Positions 11,501 through 18,684 of a stretch of 64,000 bases of DNA are shown piece by piece. The DNA is taken from positions 1 to 64,000 of the forward strand of contig NZ_JTHE03000109.1 of NCBI RefSeq assembly GCF_000817775.3, read 5' to 3'. This stretch comes from Lyngbya confervoides BDU141951 (GTDB lineage Bacteria > Cyanobacteriota > Cyanobacteriia > Thermosynechococcales > Thermosynechococcaceae). The position numbers and the translations under genes are program-made. The notes below the pieces were generated by a model, which saw nothing but the letters and a program-made list of their open reading frames with translations, was not told the origin of the DNA and searched no databases. The first letter of the stretch is position 1. Each line of letters begins with the position of its first letter.

Positions 11501-11611
11501 TTCCTGTTCGCCATCTTTCAAAAAAGTATAGAGAGTTTTATTGGGTTGTTTTTTGGCCCAAAACTCTAATAAATCCACGAAGTTATCACTGTTGGAATCG
11601 AATATTGTCAT
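2588..11611 (-). CDS. FAAL-loaded fully reducing type I polyketide synthase
   Basis: This 3007-residue multidomain enzyme should adenylate a fatty acid, load it on its own carrier domain, add one C2 unit and reduce it fully. Domains in order are: FAAL with core motif YTSGSTGTPKG near 175; ACP with YGLDSIQVV near 654; KS with DTACSSS near 875, followed by EAHGTGTSLGDP and NIGHLEPAAG; AT with GHSVGEYAAA near 1380 and HAFH, which predicts malonyl-CoA; DH with HRVFGHVILP near 1714 and LLDASFQ; ER with HAAAGGVGQAA near 2450; KR with TGGLGALG near 2645 and the LDD motif of B-type ketoreductases; and a final ACP with LGVDSLMAVEL near 2950. There is no methyltransferase, thioesterase, reductase or sulfotransferase domain, so release must happen elsewhere. 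It is the last gene of a minus-strand cluster that begins with the ACP at 19132. Unlike olefin synthase, it lacks the terminal ST-TE pair. Confidence 0.95.
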   Translation of the reverse strand: MTIFDSNSDNFVDLLEFWAKKQPNKTLYTFLKDGEQEESHLTFQDLHVRARRVAQELQKYASPGDRALLLYPAGLDFTIGFFACLYAGLIAVPAYPPRQNQSLSRLQAIAADCQAVLALSTQKIITDVRRWGKSDPISDRLIWLATTEIHFNDLKDLSHQLPSPTSDKIALLQYTSGSTGTPKGVMVSHGNLVQNCKTIYTCFDGSREQIGVSWLPFHHDMGLIGGVLEPLFAGGSMIFMAPVSFLQKPARWLRAISDYHADISGGPNFAYDLCIQTCKPNQMEGIDLSQWQLAFNGAEPIRGETLDQFSETFAPYGFKRNALYACYGMAETTLLVTGGQRATPSIMRRFDAKELTQNRVVPSSNPQDSKLLVGCGHPWLDHQVLIVDPETLTRCDPETIGEIWVSGASVAQGYWQKSEITKNTFHAYLADSEDGPYLRTGDLGFFWHDSEAEQFSGVSDLGELFVTGRLKDVVIIRGQNHYPQDIELTAETCHPALQKNSGAAFSIEVNNSEQLVLVQEVKRSHLRELSSDSVKADEVILAIRRAISEAHELQIYAIELLTPGSLPKTTSGKVMRRQSRCNFLEESFTSVAKWELNLEGQKNNPGFAKPSSKLDGVEKVQVLKDWLVNQIAQRMQLSVDQIDPDQPLASYGLDSIQVVTMSADLEAWLGMAVSPTIIYDYPTIDGLARKLALDEEPNLAVQFPQHRRGDHEAIAVIGMGGRFPGAPTLKAFWDLLKNGNDAIIEVPASRWNVDNVDPFSDIELPARWGGFIEDIDQFDPKFFGISPREASAMDPQQRLLLEVCWETLEYAGLVPEQLAGSQSGIFLGMSNGDYSRLQGIQLSKEIYYGTGNAFSIAANRLSYLLDWHGPSLVVDTACSSSLVAIHQACQSLNAGECDLALAGGVNLILNPQLTLTFSEAQMMASDGRCKTFDASADGYVRSEGCGVIALKRLSDAQQNGDSIIALIKGSAMNQDGRSNGLTAPNSLAQQAVIRQALANSGFEADQVDYIEAHGTGTSLGDPIEVNALKSIFLAPRDNQHSCWLGSVKTNIGHLEPAAGIAGLIKVLLALQHEEIPPHLHLKEINPYIQLEGTPLKIPTTGQAWPQGERPRIAGVSSFGFGGTNAHVIVTEPPQRETVLVEPAAKHLPPDQLAESDPLPQILTLSAKSELALQTLVSQYGDLLEDLCRKGESLNDHASNGHVSKNGSHYSLANICFTANMGRSHYNWRLAVTSASLGQLQQQLEGFISGKKTPDVISGYVDKSNIPAIVFLFTGQGSQYIDMGRQLYETQPVFRAELDKCDQILRSYLDQPLLSVLYPHSNDPVNNQDLDPQEASGVHSPPQSLLDQTGYTQPALFAIEYALAKLWQAWGIQPDFVLGHSVGEYAAACIAGVMSLEDGLRLIVNRGQLMQALPAGGAMLAILAPLETVQNWIEPYKSEVEIAAINGPTSVVISGVETVIQNIAANLSTQAIKHKRLNVSHAFHSALMDPMVKPFAQIAETVSYALPEIPFVSCLTGTQVDQDIAKADYWIQHLKAPVRFLEGMQVIGAIASKQSAPPIYLEVGPKPLMLGMGRQCLAKAPGAWLPSLRPDIFDLHQVLQSLGHLHVNGIAVNWNAVYATSSDQTGSDPIGHTQIKSHQKVSLPTYPFQRQRYWIEAHPTVPNVELFPASGSEARAARSAVHPLLGQRFHSAIRQIQFQSNLSPNVPSFLSDHRVFGHVILPASAYCEMALAAGIASNQPNQHTLQLTNLKFQRGLILPETQGLTVQTILTPLEQDSYHFEIFSLQSEDNTETDGGAAQEPTWIAHAQGTVERVGGATQAEPAHLTFDRETDQATLPKQISVTDFYQSLNQWGLEYGQAFQGVKRLWASPERALGEIELNEFLAQSINTYQLHPVLLDASFQILAAVIGQSQDQGIYLPAGVQRLRVYHPVPSQLWAKGEILDGSGLNDAPTNSVGLGPEKRNLMGEVQLFDESGKLIAHVEGLTLARTNRQVLMRYLEPERTPEFYEPIWEQKALITAERDTAFASTPSPTGAWLIFTVPPIGHKIAEGLRQHTFHLPPHLQPPEAQAPVDLPPGVLAPANLDPAESASSELGYLFVTPGNNYQRIDPQHYQLNPSEPEHFQALFRSLLDQDVSLRGVIHLWSLNPDTSTPSASLDRIQSLKCESVLYLVQALTQVYTRTSLDLWLVTQGAQILAGDGTTIQVHQSPLWGLGRVIALEYPEFSCRTLDLDPSIDLNTAEISNADLEKVGLQQLLQELISPDVESQIAYRRGGRWVARIAPVKTLSKTPRLALPLEDAFQLKLKEYGLIDNLTLQPISRRNPGAHEIEIRVEAAGLNFRDVLNALGLLKDYYAEHLGITSANQLTFGFECAGTVVATGEEVTQFKVGDEVMATMLMDGVSCYVTTRVEFAIAKPKHLSFAQAATLPLAFLTAYYGLVHLAKLQPGERVLIHAAAGGVGQAAVQIAQWIGAEVYATASPGKWSVLQGQGVTHVMNSRSLLFADEVIQSTHGKGVDVVLNSFNGDYIGKSFEALAPNGRFVELGKIGIWDRTKVHQQYPGAQYFPFDLGDETKADPWLICELLQKLQDHFEAKTLKPLPFKQFPIQQGIRAFRYMQQARHIGKVVLTFPSPSQQAELSGLSINPAGSYLITGGLGALGLQVAQWLVHQGAKQLILMGRRSPSDQALARIEQLETNGAKVSVQLGDISCWAEAAPIFKTIAATLPPLTGVFHAAGVLDDGLLAQLSWKRFTQVMAPKVAGSWNLHQLTKSLSLDYFVLFSSMASLIGSPGQGSYAAANTFMDSLVQYRHQKGLPGLSINWGAWAEVGMAAELSPQQKARLESRGIYPISPQKGIQALGELLGSDRPQVGVLQIDWLKFMNQLPKGIELPLLSAFQSPASAQSDTRVQWLEQLRQLPSCDRRNFLTLQIRTEVAEVLGFNTPEEVPLDETLSDLGVDSLMAVELSNQLEENIGESIPASFLFEHPTLYELIDYLIEQVPELEFDPQNNDQQI

Positions 11612-11982
11612 ACCCTATAATTTAGTGCTATTGAATGCAGTTCTTGAAAGGTTGAGTAAAGTTTTTGTTCGAAGAACCTTACGATTGACGACGATGCCAT
11701 TGCCGTCGTTGAAACTCGATTAAACGGCTGGTTCTATACAGAACCGGTTGCAATCAATATAGTATTTAAATCAATCCCCCATTGGTAAATAATAAAGCCG
11801 CTCATTTGCAGAAAATGCATCAATACCCCCCAGAGTTTTTGTCTTGGAGGTTATTGGGTTGCTCATTCTTGGTGAGGATAATACGGTATTGTCAACATTA
11901 TGATGATGTCTAATCTTTAGTCTTCCAATCATGGATGAGTCATAGAGTTTAGCTCGTTGAACCTTGCACTTGGCGAACACCT
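11612..11982. other. Spacer between two FAAL-containing genes
   Basis: This 371-bp AT-rich stretch shows no gene I can support. A minus-strand open frame at 11771-11980 has unremarkable composition and no family resemblance. A small hairpin, CTGGTTC / GAACCGG with a six-base loop, lies at 11728-11747. It has no T-run, so it is at best a weak attenuator or processing signal between the two co-directional genes. Confidence 0.5.
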
Positions 11983-13842
11983 TTATGAAACCGAACCGTT
12001 GGTATTCAGATCTGCAGAAACGAGAATTCCTTCTGCAATACGGCTATTGGTCCAGCGTTCAATTACTTTGAGACTTCCCTCCAAAAACTGCGCACGACAG
12101 GCAGACCTTTGAATTTTTCCTGTGGGTGTTTTTGGAGTACTCCCAGATCGTGTCAATACAATTGAATGAGCTTCTACGGCATGACGCTCTGCCAGATTCT
12201 GACGAATGGCCTGGATCACTACGTCAGCTTTCAGGTTTCTTAAATCACGAGACTCAACTTCTTGGGCCACGACTAAATGCTCTGCACCATTGAACTCCAC
12301 ACCAAAGGCCGCTCCGCATCCTGGACGCAGACAAGGATGACTTTTTTCAACTGTTGCCTCAATATGATGGGGGTAATGATTTCTCCCCCACAAAATAATC
12401 ATGTCTTTTAACCGCCCTGTGACAAACACTTCATTATTTTGAATAAAGCCCAGGTCACCTGTTCTTAGGAAAGGTCCTTCTCCTGTATTCAAGTGAGCAT
12501 TAAACGTCTCTTCAGTTTCTTTTAGACGATTCCAATATCCCTGTGCCACACTGGGTCCTTTGATCCAAATTTCTCCCACCTGATTCGCTTGACGCCGTTG
12601 TTTGGTTTCAGGGTTCACGATAATAATAGTGTGGTTCTCTCCAATTTGACCGCAGCCGACAACAGAACGATGTTCAGACGTTGTTCTCGGAGGATAGGAT
12701 TGGTCAGTCTCTGTGCGAGTGGGGATGGGTTGCACCACCCCGTTAGTCAGGGCTTCTTGTTCCAGTAATTGGACTATGGGAGGAGTTTTGCGCTTACTCA
12801 ACGAAACCATGACAGTGGTTTCAGACATGCCGTAGGCTGGACAAAATGCTTCTTGACGAAATCCATATGGAGCATAGGTTTTTACAAAGTTTTTTAAAGT
12901 TTCTGCTGAGATGGGTTCCGCTCCATTTATTGCAATACTCCAAGAACCTAAATCAAGGCCGCTTCGTTGCTGAGGCGTTGTTTTACGAATGCAAAGATCA
13001 AAGGCAAAGTTGGGGCCACCCGTGGTGCTAGCGTGATAGCGCGAAATAGCCTTCAACCACCGAATCGGTTTGAGGATAAAATCAACAGGCGACATCATGA
13101 CGACCTGGCCGCCCGTGTAAACTGCTTGCAAGACACCGCCCACCAGTCCCATGTCATGAAAAACAGGGAGCCAGCAAATTCCACCGCCATGACGATCTGC
13201 TTCAGTATACTCACAAGCCGTACTCAGTAAGCTCAAGTTATTTAAGGTATTACGGTGAGTAATCATGGCCCCTTTGGGATTGCCCGTTGAGCCTGAGGAA
13301 TATTGTAAATAAGCAAGCTGTGATGTCTCTGGATGGAAGACTTTCCACGCATGACTGTCTCGCGTAGAAATCTGATCGGTCTCGATCCAGTTCAGTTCTG
13401 CTAGTTTTGGGATGGAGGCCAATTGTTGATGACTTTTTACTCGGAGTGCCTGGGTGGTCAATGCAAACCTGACTTCCGCGTCAGTGGCTTTAAAGGCTAG
13501 TTCAGATAATAGAGTTTGATTGAGCGGAGGCCAAGCGGTCACCGCGATCGCTCCTGCGTAAAAACATCCAAAAAACGCAGCCGTAAATTCTAAGGTTGAG
13601 GTCAGAGGATAGGTCAGTAAAACGTTTTGTCCTGTTGCTCCCCTTGACTGAAGGTGGGCCGCGATCGCCCGGGCTTGATTATCAAGCATTTCAAACGTTA
13701 AAGACCCCACCTCCTTTTCGCCATCCTTCAAGAACCGGTAAGCACAGACATCTGGCTGATCTTGAGCCCTATAGCGTAAAAGATCAACTAGAGATGGAAT
13801 CTGTTTCCAGTCTGATGGAAGGCCAACTGGGTTAAAATCCAT
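11983..13842 (-). CDS. Free-standing fatty acyl-AMP ligase (FAAL)
   Basis: This 619-residue acyl-adenylate-forming enzyme resembles the N-terminal FAAL domain of the megasynthase at 2588-11611 along its whole length. The ATP-binding motif YSSGSTGNPKGAMITH lies near residue 180, the FHDMGLVGG segment typical of FAALs near 230, and the YGMSETTVMVS motif near 340. The C-terminal part keeps TGDLGF and VTGRLKDMIILWGRNHYP. FAALs activate fatty acids as acyl-AMP and pass them to the phosphopantetheine of a carrier protein rather than to CoA. There is no carrier domain here, so the partner must be in trans, either the megasynthase ACPs or the ACP at 18677-19132. Same strand as its neighbours, with about 370-400 bp gaps on each side. 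Substrate chain length cannot be read from the sequence. Confidence 0.92.
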   Translation of the reverse strand: MDFNPVGLPSDWKQIPSLVDLLRYRAQDQPDVCAYRFLKDGEKEVGSLTFEMLDNQARAIAAHLQSRGATGQNVLLTYPLTSTLEFTAAFFGCFYAGAIAVTAWPPLNQTLLSELAFKATDAEVRFALTTQALRVKSHQQLASIPKLAELNWIETDQISTRDSHAWKVFHPETSQLAYLQYSSGSTGNPKGAMITHRNTLNNLSLLSTACEYTEADRHGGGICWLPVFHDMGLVGGVLQAVYTGGQVVMMSPVDFILKPIRWLKAISRYHASTTGGPNFAFDLCIRKTTPQQRSGLDLGSWSIAINGAEPISAETLKNFVKTYAPYGFRQEAFCPAYGMSETTVMVSLSKRKTPPIVQLLEQEALTNGVVQPIPTRTETDQSYPPRTTSEHRSVVGCGQIGENHTIIIVNPETKQRRQANQVGEIWIKGPSVAQGYWNRLKETEETFNAHLNTGEGPFLRTGDLGFIQNNEVFVTGRLKDMIILWGRNHYPHHIEATVEKSHPCLRPGCGAAFGVEFNGAEHLVVAQEVESRDLRNLKADVVIQAIRQNLAERHAVEAHSIVLTRSGSTPKTPTGKIQRSACRAQFLEGSLKVIERWTNSRIAEGILVSADLNTNGSVS

Positions 13843-14240
13843 AGGGTCTAAAATTTGACAGGGTAAATATCAAAAGGATTATAGCTGGGTTGGTTCAAAA
13901 TGGGGTAACACTTTCGGCGTGAAACTTTCGGAGGAGCTAATCTCAGTTATTAGCTTATATCTGGCAATTTTGGGGTGATCCTGCACAACAAAAGAACTCT
14001 CATTCGAAGGATGCCTTGAACGTCAGAACAAAAAGCCCGACTCCGATCCCACCACCATTCAATCGCTGACTCTGTATGAAAACAGCGGTCTGGTTTTCCG
14101 GCAAGCCTTTCAAGATTTAAATTAAAGATACGCGTGCAGATCTAGGCATACATAGAGCTAGATTAGGTCATTTTGAATGCCGCTAACTGAGCGGCATGAA
14201 AGCGGGACGAGAGCAACCTTCAAATAAAAATACTGCAGTC
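13843..14240. other. Spacer with a possible plus-strand gene remnant
   Basis: No intact gene is seen in this 398-bp gap between two minus-strand FAAL genes. On the plus strand, a frame at 13979-14125 reads for 48 residues to a TAA without a credible start. Its sequence (with QSLTLYENSGLVFRQAFQDL near the end) is protein-like in composition, so it may be the tail of a lost gene. I do not recognise a family. A perfect 8-bp stem-loop lies at 14177-14197. Confidence 0.4.
14177..14197 (-). terminator. Stem-loop downstream of the third FAAL gene
   Basis: ATGCCGCT / AGCGGCAT forms a perfect 8-bp stem with a five-base loop, 44 bp after the stop codon of the FAAL gene read leftward. There is no run of T after the stem on the minus strand, so an intrinsic terminator is only weakly supported. 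Confidence 0.25.
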
Positions 14241-16061
14241 TTAGCCGGTATGAATACAGGCTAAGGTTCCAGCCAAATAGGATTCTTGACACTGATGTCG
14301 TTGAATCTTGCCGCTTGAGGTTTTGGGTAGAGTCCCAGTGCGGATCAAAACAAATTGGTGCACCGACAATTGGTGATGTTGCCAAATTTTTTGACGAAGC
14401 GCTCGAATTATCTTGTCAAATTGTTCCGAATGTTTATCTGGATTGAGGTATGAGCGTTCGACTTCCGCCAATACCACAACCTGTTCCTGATTATTGTGTA
14501 GAACTGCAAAGACCGCGATACAACCCGCTCTCAAACAAGCGTAACATTCATCTTCAATGGTCCACTCAATATCTTGGGGATAGTGATTTGCACCATGAAT
14601 GACGATCACATCCTTCATTCGTCCAGTGCAAAACAGTTCGCCTTGACTTAAGAATCCTAGATCACCGGTTCGCAGAAAAGGACCCATTTCATCTTTTTCG
14701 GCTGTTATCCTAACATTTGCTGTTGTATCTGTGGGTATCTTTTGCTGCTTCTGCGCCGGTCTTTTGAATCCGTTGTCTGCCAAATATCCATGAAAGGAAG
14801 AGAGTGAGTCCCGATTCCAGTAGCCAGCGGCAACGCTCGGACCCTGAACCCATATTTCTCCTACCTCATGTTCCGCGCAGGATAATCTTGTTTCGGGGTT
14901 CACAATAATGATACGTTGATCTGGCAACGACTGACCGCACCCGACTAAGGTCCGACTCTCTTGGCCATCATGCTCCAAGGGTAATGCCACGTTTTGGCCC
15001 AAGGCACGAGATTGAATTGTCTTGAAAATAGGAGGATGTTGCTTTTTTCCCCCTGTTGCAATTAAAGTTGTTTCTGCCATGCCGTAGCATGGATAAAAGG
15101 CATGAGCTTGGAATCCGCATGGAGCAAAGGCGGCGGAGAATTGCTCTAGGGTATGCGGATTAATGGGTTCTGCCCCATTGAAGGCCAATTCCCAGCAACT
15201 CAAATCAAGGTTTTCCTTTTGTTCTGATGTAATCTTTTTGACACAGAGATCGTAGGCAAAATTGGGGCCACCGCTAATGGTGGCTCGATGGGTTGAAATG
15301 GCGTTCAACCACCGAAATGGACGTTGGATAAACATCAATGGTGACATAAGGGTGACTGGAAAACCGCTGTAGAGCGGTTGAAGAATTCCGCCAATGAGTC
15401 CCATGTCGTGAAAGGGCGGCAACCAGATAACGCCACTGCTCTGATCTGAAATCTCGAAACATTGGTGCAAAGATTGCAGGTTATGCAGCAGGTTCCGATG
15501 ACTAATCATTACGCCCTTTGGGACAGAGGTTGATCCAGAGGTATATTGAAGAAAGGCTAAAGTCTCCGCTCTTATGGGGGGGGGGTGCCAACTGTCCCAG
15601 TCATGGAGTGTATCAGAGTCCGTTGTAATCCAATGGAGGTTCGTAAATTCATGGATTTTTTGGATACTTGTTTCGAGACTAAGTCGAATCTGTTGAGTGG
15701 TTAGAATTGCCGCTGCATCACAGTCTGCCAGGATGCTTTGCAGACGATGCAGTGAACGATTGAGGCGAGGTGGGTAAGCTGGTACGGCAATCATGCCTGC
15801 GTAAAGACAGCCTAAAAAAGCGGCAATGTAATCTAACCCTGGCTGATAAAGCAGCAGGATACGATTTCCAGGCGTGTATTGCGATTGCAGTTTGACGGCA
15901 ATCGCGCATGCGTAGCGATACAGGTCTTGATAGGTTAAGCCTTCGGTTTCAGCCTCACCATCGATGAGGAACTGGTAGGCAATTTGAGTTTTTTGTTGTT
16001 GAGTACGATATAGAAGTAAATCCACTAGCGTCTTGACTGTAGACGGTAGAAACTGGCTCAT
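14241..16061 (-). CDS. Free-standing fatty acyl-AMP ligase with altered ATP motif
   Basis: This is the second stand-alone FAAL (606 residues), predicted to form fatty acyl-AMP for transfer to a carrier protein. FAAL landmarks are the LPPFHDMGLIGG segment near 220, SGGPNFAYDLC near 265, YGMAETTLIATGG near 330, TGDLGF near 470 and CTGRMKDVIVIHGANHYP near 485. The core ATP motif reads YTSGSTSVPKG, with Ser-Val where the other two FAALs in the cluster have Gly-Thr or Gly-Asn. Loss of that glycine may affect phosphate-loop flexibility. An insertion of about 25 residues near residue 430 is polar and is absent from the other two copies. It is the gene closest to the transposase relic at 16.2-17.3 kb. 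Confidence 0.92.
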   Translation of the reverse strand: MSQFLPSTVKTLVDLLLYRTQQQKTQIAYQFLIDGEAETEGLTYQDLYRYACAIAVKLQSQYTPGNRILLLYQPGLDYIAAFLGCLYAGMIAVPAYPPRLNRSLHRLQSILADCDAAAILTTQQIRLSLETSIQKIHEFTNLHWITTDSDTLHDWDSWHPPPIRAETLAFLQYTSGSTSVPKGVMISHRNLLHNLQSLHQCFEISDQSSGVIWLPPFHDMGLIGGILQPLYSGFPVTLMSPLMFIQRPFRWLNAISTHRATISGGPNFAYDLCVKKITSEQKENLDLSCWELAFNGAEPINPHTLEQFSAAFAPCGFQAHAFYPCYGMAETTLIATGGKKQHPPIFKTIQSRALGQNVALPLEHDGQESRTLVGCGQSLPDQRIIIVNPETRLSCAEHEVGEIWVQGPSVAAGYWNRDSLSSFHGYLADNGFKRPAQKQQKIPTDTTANVRITAEKDEMGPFLRTGDLGFLSQGELFCTGRMKDVIVIHGANHYPQDIEWTIEDECYACLRAGCIAVFAVLHNNQEQVVVLAEVERSYLNPDKHSEQFDKIIRALRQKIWQHHQLSVHQFVLIRTGTLPKTSSGKIQRHQCQESYLAGTLACIHTG

Positions 16062-16229
16062 TATCTTGTTTCTGATACTAATTGCGTTTGTGCTGCCTAG
16101 GTCATCCCGACTTCAGATTCAGGCCTGAGCGGTTTTCTTCTTGTGGTTGTGTGGTTGGTAGCGTGCGGTTGCAGAATGTAAGGATCTGTTCAGAGGGATT
16201 AGAAAATAGTGCTGAGAGTATCTATTAGA

Positions 16230-17333
16230 TCAGTTGGGGATTAGATCAGTCGGGGGCGGTGAGGCCATGCCCGTACATAACCATAGGGCAGGCTCTATTT
16301 TCCGCAATTGATGACTGGTTTGCACGGCTTTGCTCCCGGAGGAACTGTCCTCTTTAGCAATCGTGCTGTTTGCCCTATCGCTGAGCCACTGCTTCATGGC
16401 CTTTCGATACCGCATTGCAGCTTCATTTTTACCCGTGAGGGGATGACCACATTTACTGCTGTAGACCGGATAGTGATTTTCCACAGCTTTGCACAGATTA
16501 GGGGGGGAATGCTTTTGCGGAGGGCCCTCATGCCTCTTTTGAGCAGTTCGCCTGCTCTTTGTTTTAAGCTTGTTGACCGACTTCGAATTCTGGGACGAAG
16601 GTGGGGGCAAGTTTTGTGAGTGACTGTCGACTTTTTTGCTCAATTCCTCATTGAGGGCTTCAAGCTTAGCGATGTGCGACAGAATTTGCTGGACCGCTCG
16701 CCTGAAACTTTCTGGTCTCTTTGACCAGTCGTCCTCCGAAACCGCTGTCAGGAAAATGCTATAGGTAAGGATTGCCATAGAGAAAACACTATCAGATTTG
16801 CCTGGCAAGAGCATCATCAATTTCTGTCCGCTGAATGAATACGACATTTCAGAGACCGGTCAGTTAGTGAAACCCGCGGGTTGCTTGGGCAACCGATCGG
16901 TGGGATCCAGATGCACAACCAGATTCTTCAGATCCAGACTGAAGGATTGCCGCACAGGGTCTGCGAAATGCTCTGGTTCCCTAAGGCCGCTGAGATCGAA
17001 TCGCTGCTGCTACTGTTCAAGACAGGATTCGGTTCGGATTGCCTACTGCTCAGCCAACCGGCGGATCGCATCAGTTCCCTGTTCCAGTTTTGCCTGTGGA
17101 TTCATCCCCTCCCAATTTGCATCACAGCATTGACAGAGCGGTATGTGATTGATTCTATGGCTCCCACTATTTTGGCGGGATTCGCCCAGGAAGTGCTTGA
17201 ATACCTTCTTGCAAAGGGCAGCGAATGAGAGCCCTTCTGGGTGCGCTTGCATTCTGGGAATTGTTGGATGGCTACCGCCATGTTTATCGCGAGACCCACC
17301 AATCCAATCCGGAACAACATGCTGTACGGGCAT
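16230..17333 (-). pseudogene. Decayed IS66-like transposase reading frame
   Basis: A 205-codon frame (16230-16847) contains a coiled leader (KLEALNEELSKKV), then a Ser/Pro-rich and Lys/Arg-rich linker (PPSSQNSKS...KTKSRRTAQKR), then a single CxxCG-like element (SSKCGHP). This order matches the N-terminus of IS66-family transposases. The DDE catalytic core is absent. The same frame continues upstream to 17333 but is broken by at least three stops: one ending at 17043, another TAG about 11 codons on, and a TGA shortly before 16847. The upstream part is protein-like in places (LKNLVVHLDPTDRLPKQPAG) but I do not recognise it, so it may be a different broken gene fused by chance. No terminal inverted repeats were found by eye. 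The relic separates the FAAL genes from the AOS-ACP pair. Confidence 0.5.
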
Positions 17334-17367
17334 TGGCAGCCGCCTATCCCATTAATCCAAGCAACGA

Positions 17368-18684
17368 CTATAACATTAGCTTAGCTACTTCTTCAGTTAA
17401 GGCGTCAACCGTTTCTCGAATCTGCGCTTCTGAGTGGGTAGAACTGATGAAGAACCGTAACCGAGCCGCATTATGAGGCACCACCGGGAACGTCATGGGT
17501 TGGACATTAATCCCTCGCTGCATCATTTTCTGGCTCAGCTCAATGGCCTTTACCGTATTTTTTACCATAATCGGAACGATTGGCGAGTGCTGGCTCTGGC
17601 CTGTATCGAGCCCTCGTGCTTGAGCCAAGGATACGAATAGATTGGCATTATGCTGCACTTTTTTGACCCGTTCAGGCTCTGCTTTGAGTACCCGCAGTGC
17701 CGCTAATGCCGCAGCGGTATTGGGCGGGGACATCCCAATACTGAAAATAAATCCTGGCGAGGTGTACTTGAGATAGTCCACCACCGCTTGTCCCCCTGCA
17801 ATGTAGCCGCCACAACTCGCAAAGGACTTACTCAAGGTTCCCATCCAGAGGTCAACATCAGTGGGGTTAATCCCAAAATGCTCCCCGATTCCTGAGCCTT
17901 TTTCTCCCAAAACACCGATGGAATGCGCCTCATCAACCATCAAAAACGTCTTATGTTCTTGTTTTAGGGCAATAAAGTCTGGGAGATGGGGAATATCACC
18001 GTCAGCGCTGTAGACTCCTTCGATTGTAATGAGCGCCCGACGGTATTTGTAGCGCTGGCTGACGAGCAACTTCTCTAAGGCGTCTGCGTCATTGTGGGGA
18101 AACGGAATCACTTTTGCCCCTGACAGTAAACATCCCTGATAAATGCTGTTATGGCTTAAGGTGTCGTAGAAAATGATGTCGTCACGCGAGAACAAATGAC
18201 CAATGGTGCTGACATTGGTAAGGTGCCCTGCGACGTAAGTTAGGCAGTCCTCGACCCCTAGAAAATCTGCAATTTCTCGCTCTAAGTCCAAATGCAATTG
18301 CTTCTGTCCTGATGCCGGGCGACTGGCTGACACAGACGTTCCATACTCATCGATCGCCTGCTTTGCAGCCTCTGACACGGCAGGATGGCCCGATAGACCT
18401 AGGTAGTTATAGGCCGAGTAATTGATGTGAGGTTTACCGTCAATATGGGTGACATCTGCAGCAATCCCTTCGTGTGAACTGAAGTAGGGGGGGGTTAAAC
18501 CTAAACTATGAATCTGAGCCCGTTGTTCCCTCAGTTGCTGATATTCGGGGTAATCTTCGAACCGGTAATATTCCGACGGAATTTCCTGAGCTTCAGCCCT
18601 GACTTTTTTGGCCAGCAGGTCCGCTAGGAGCTTGCGTTTCGCATCTGCAGAGAGTTGGGATGAAGCCTTTGGGAAATTACTCAT
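17368..18684 (-). CDS. Alpha-oxoamine synthase (SPT/BioF-type PLP enzyme)
   Basis: This 438-residue PLP enzyme belongs to the family of serine palmitoyltransferase, 8-amino-7-oxononanoate synthase and 2-amino-3-ketobutyrate CoA ligase. These condense an amino acid with an acyl thioester, with loss of CO2, to give an alpha-aminoketone. Visible landmarks are NYLGLSGHP near residue 93, the VDEAHSIGVLG aspartate/histidine motif near 250, and the Schiff-base lysine in GTLSKSFASCGG near 283. It is some 40-50 residues longer at the N-terminus than typical BioF. Its start overlaps the end of the ACP gene by 8 bp, indicating translational coupling and suggesting that acyl-ACP, not acyl-CoA, is the substrate. 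The lack of other biotin genes nearby argues against a biotin role. The amino acid used (Ser, Ala or Gly) cannot be read with confidence. Confidence 0.9.
   Translation of the reverse strand: MSNFPKASSQLSADAKRKLLADLLAKKVRAEAQEIPSEYYRFEDYPEYQQLREQRAQIHSLGLTPPYFSSHEGIAADVTHIDGKPHINYSAYNYLGLSGHPAVSEAAKQAIDEYGTSVSASRPASGQKQLHLDLEREIADFLGVEDCLTYVAGHLTNVSTIGHLFSRDDIIFYDTLSHNSIYQGCLLSGAKVIPFPHNDADALEKLLVSQRYKYRRALITIEGVYSADGDIPHLPDFIALKQEHKTFLMVDEAHSIGVLGEKGSGIGEHFGINPTDVDLWMGTLSKSFASCGGYIAGGQAVVDYLKYTSPGFIFSIGMSPPNTAAALAALRVLKAEPERVKKVQHNANLFVSLAQARGLDTGQSQHSPIVPIMVKNTVKAIELSQKMMQRGINVQPMTFPVVPHNAARLRFFISSTHSEAQIRETVDALTEEVAKLML

Noticed and set aside
2588-11611. Olefin synthase (Ols) or heterocyst glycolipid synthase
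   Set aside because: The ST-TE terminus of Ols is missing, and the typical hgl neighbours are not present. The AOS partner points to another product.
16881-17228. 115-codon plus-strand frame in the transposase-relic region
   Set aside because: No recognisable family or ribosome binding site; the minus-strand frame has the more protein-like content.
17368-18684. Biotin biosynthesis BioF
   Set aside because: The overlap with a dedicated ACP gene and position in a FAAL/PKS cluster, plus the N-terminal extension, argue for secondary lipid metabolism. BioF activity is not excluded by sequence alone.
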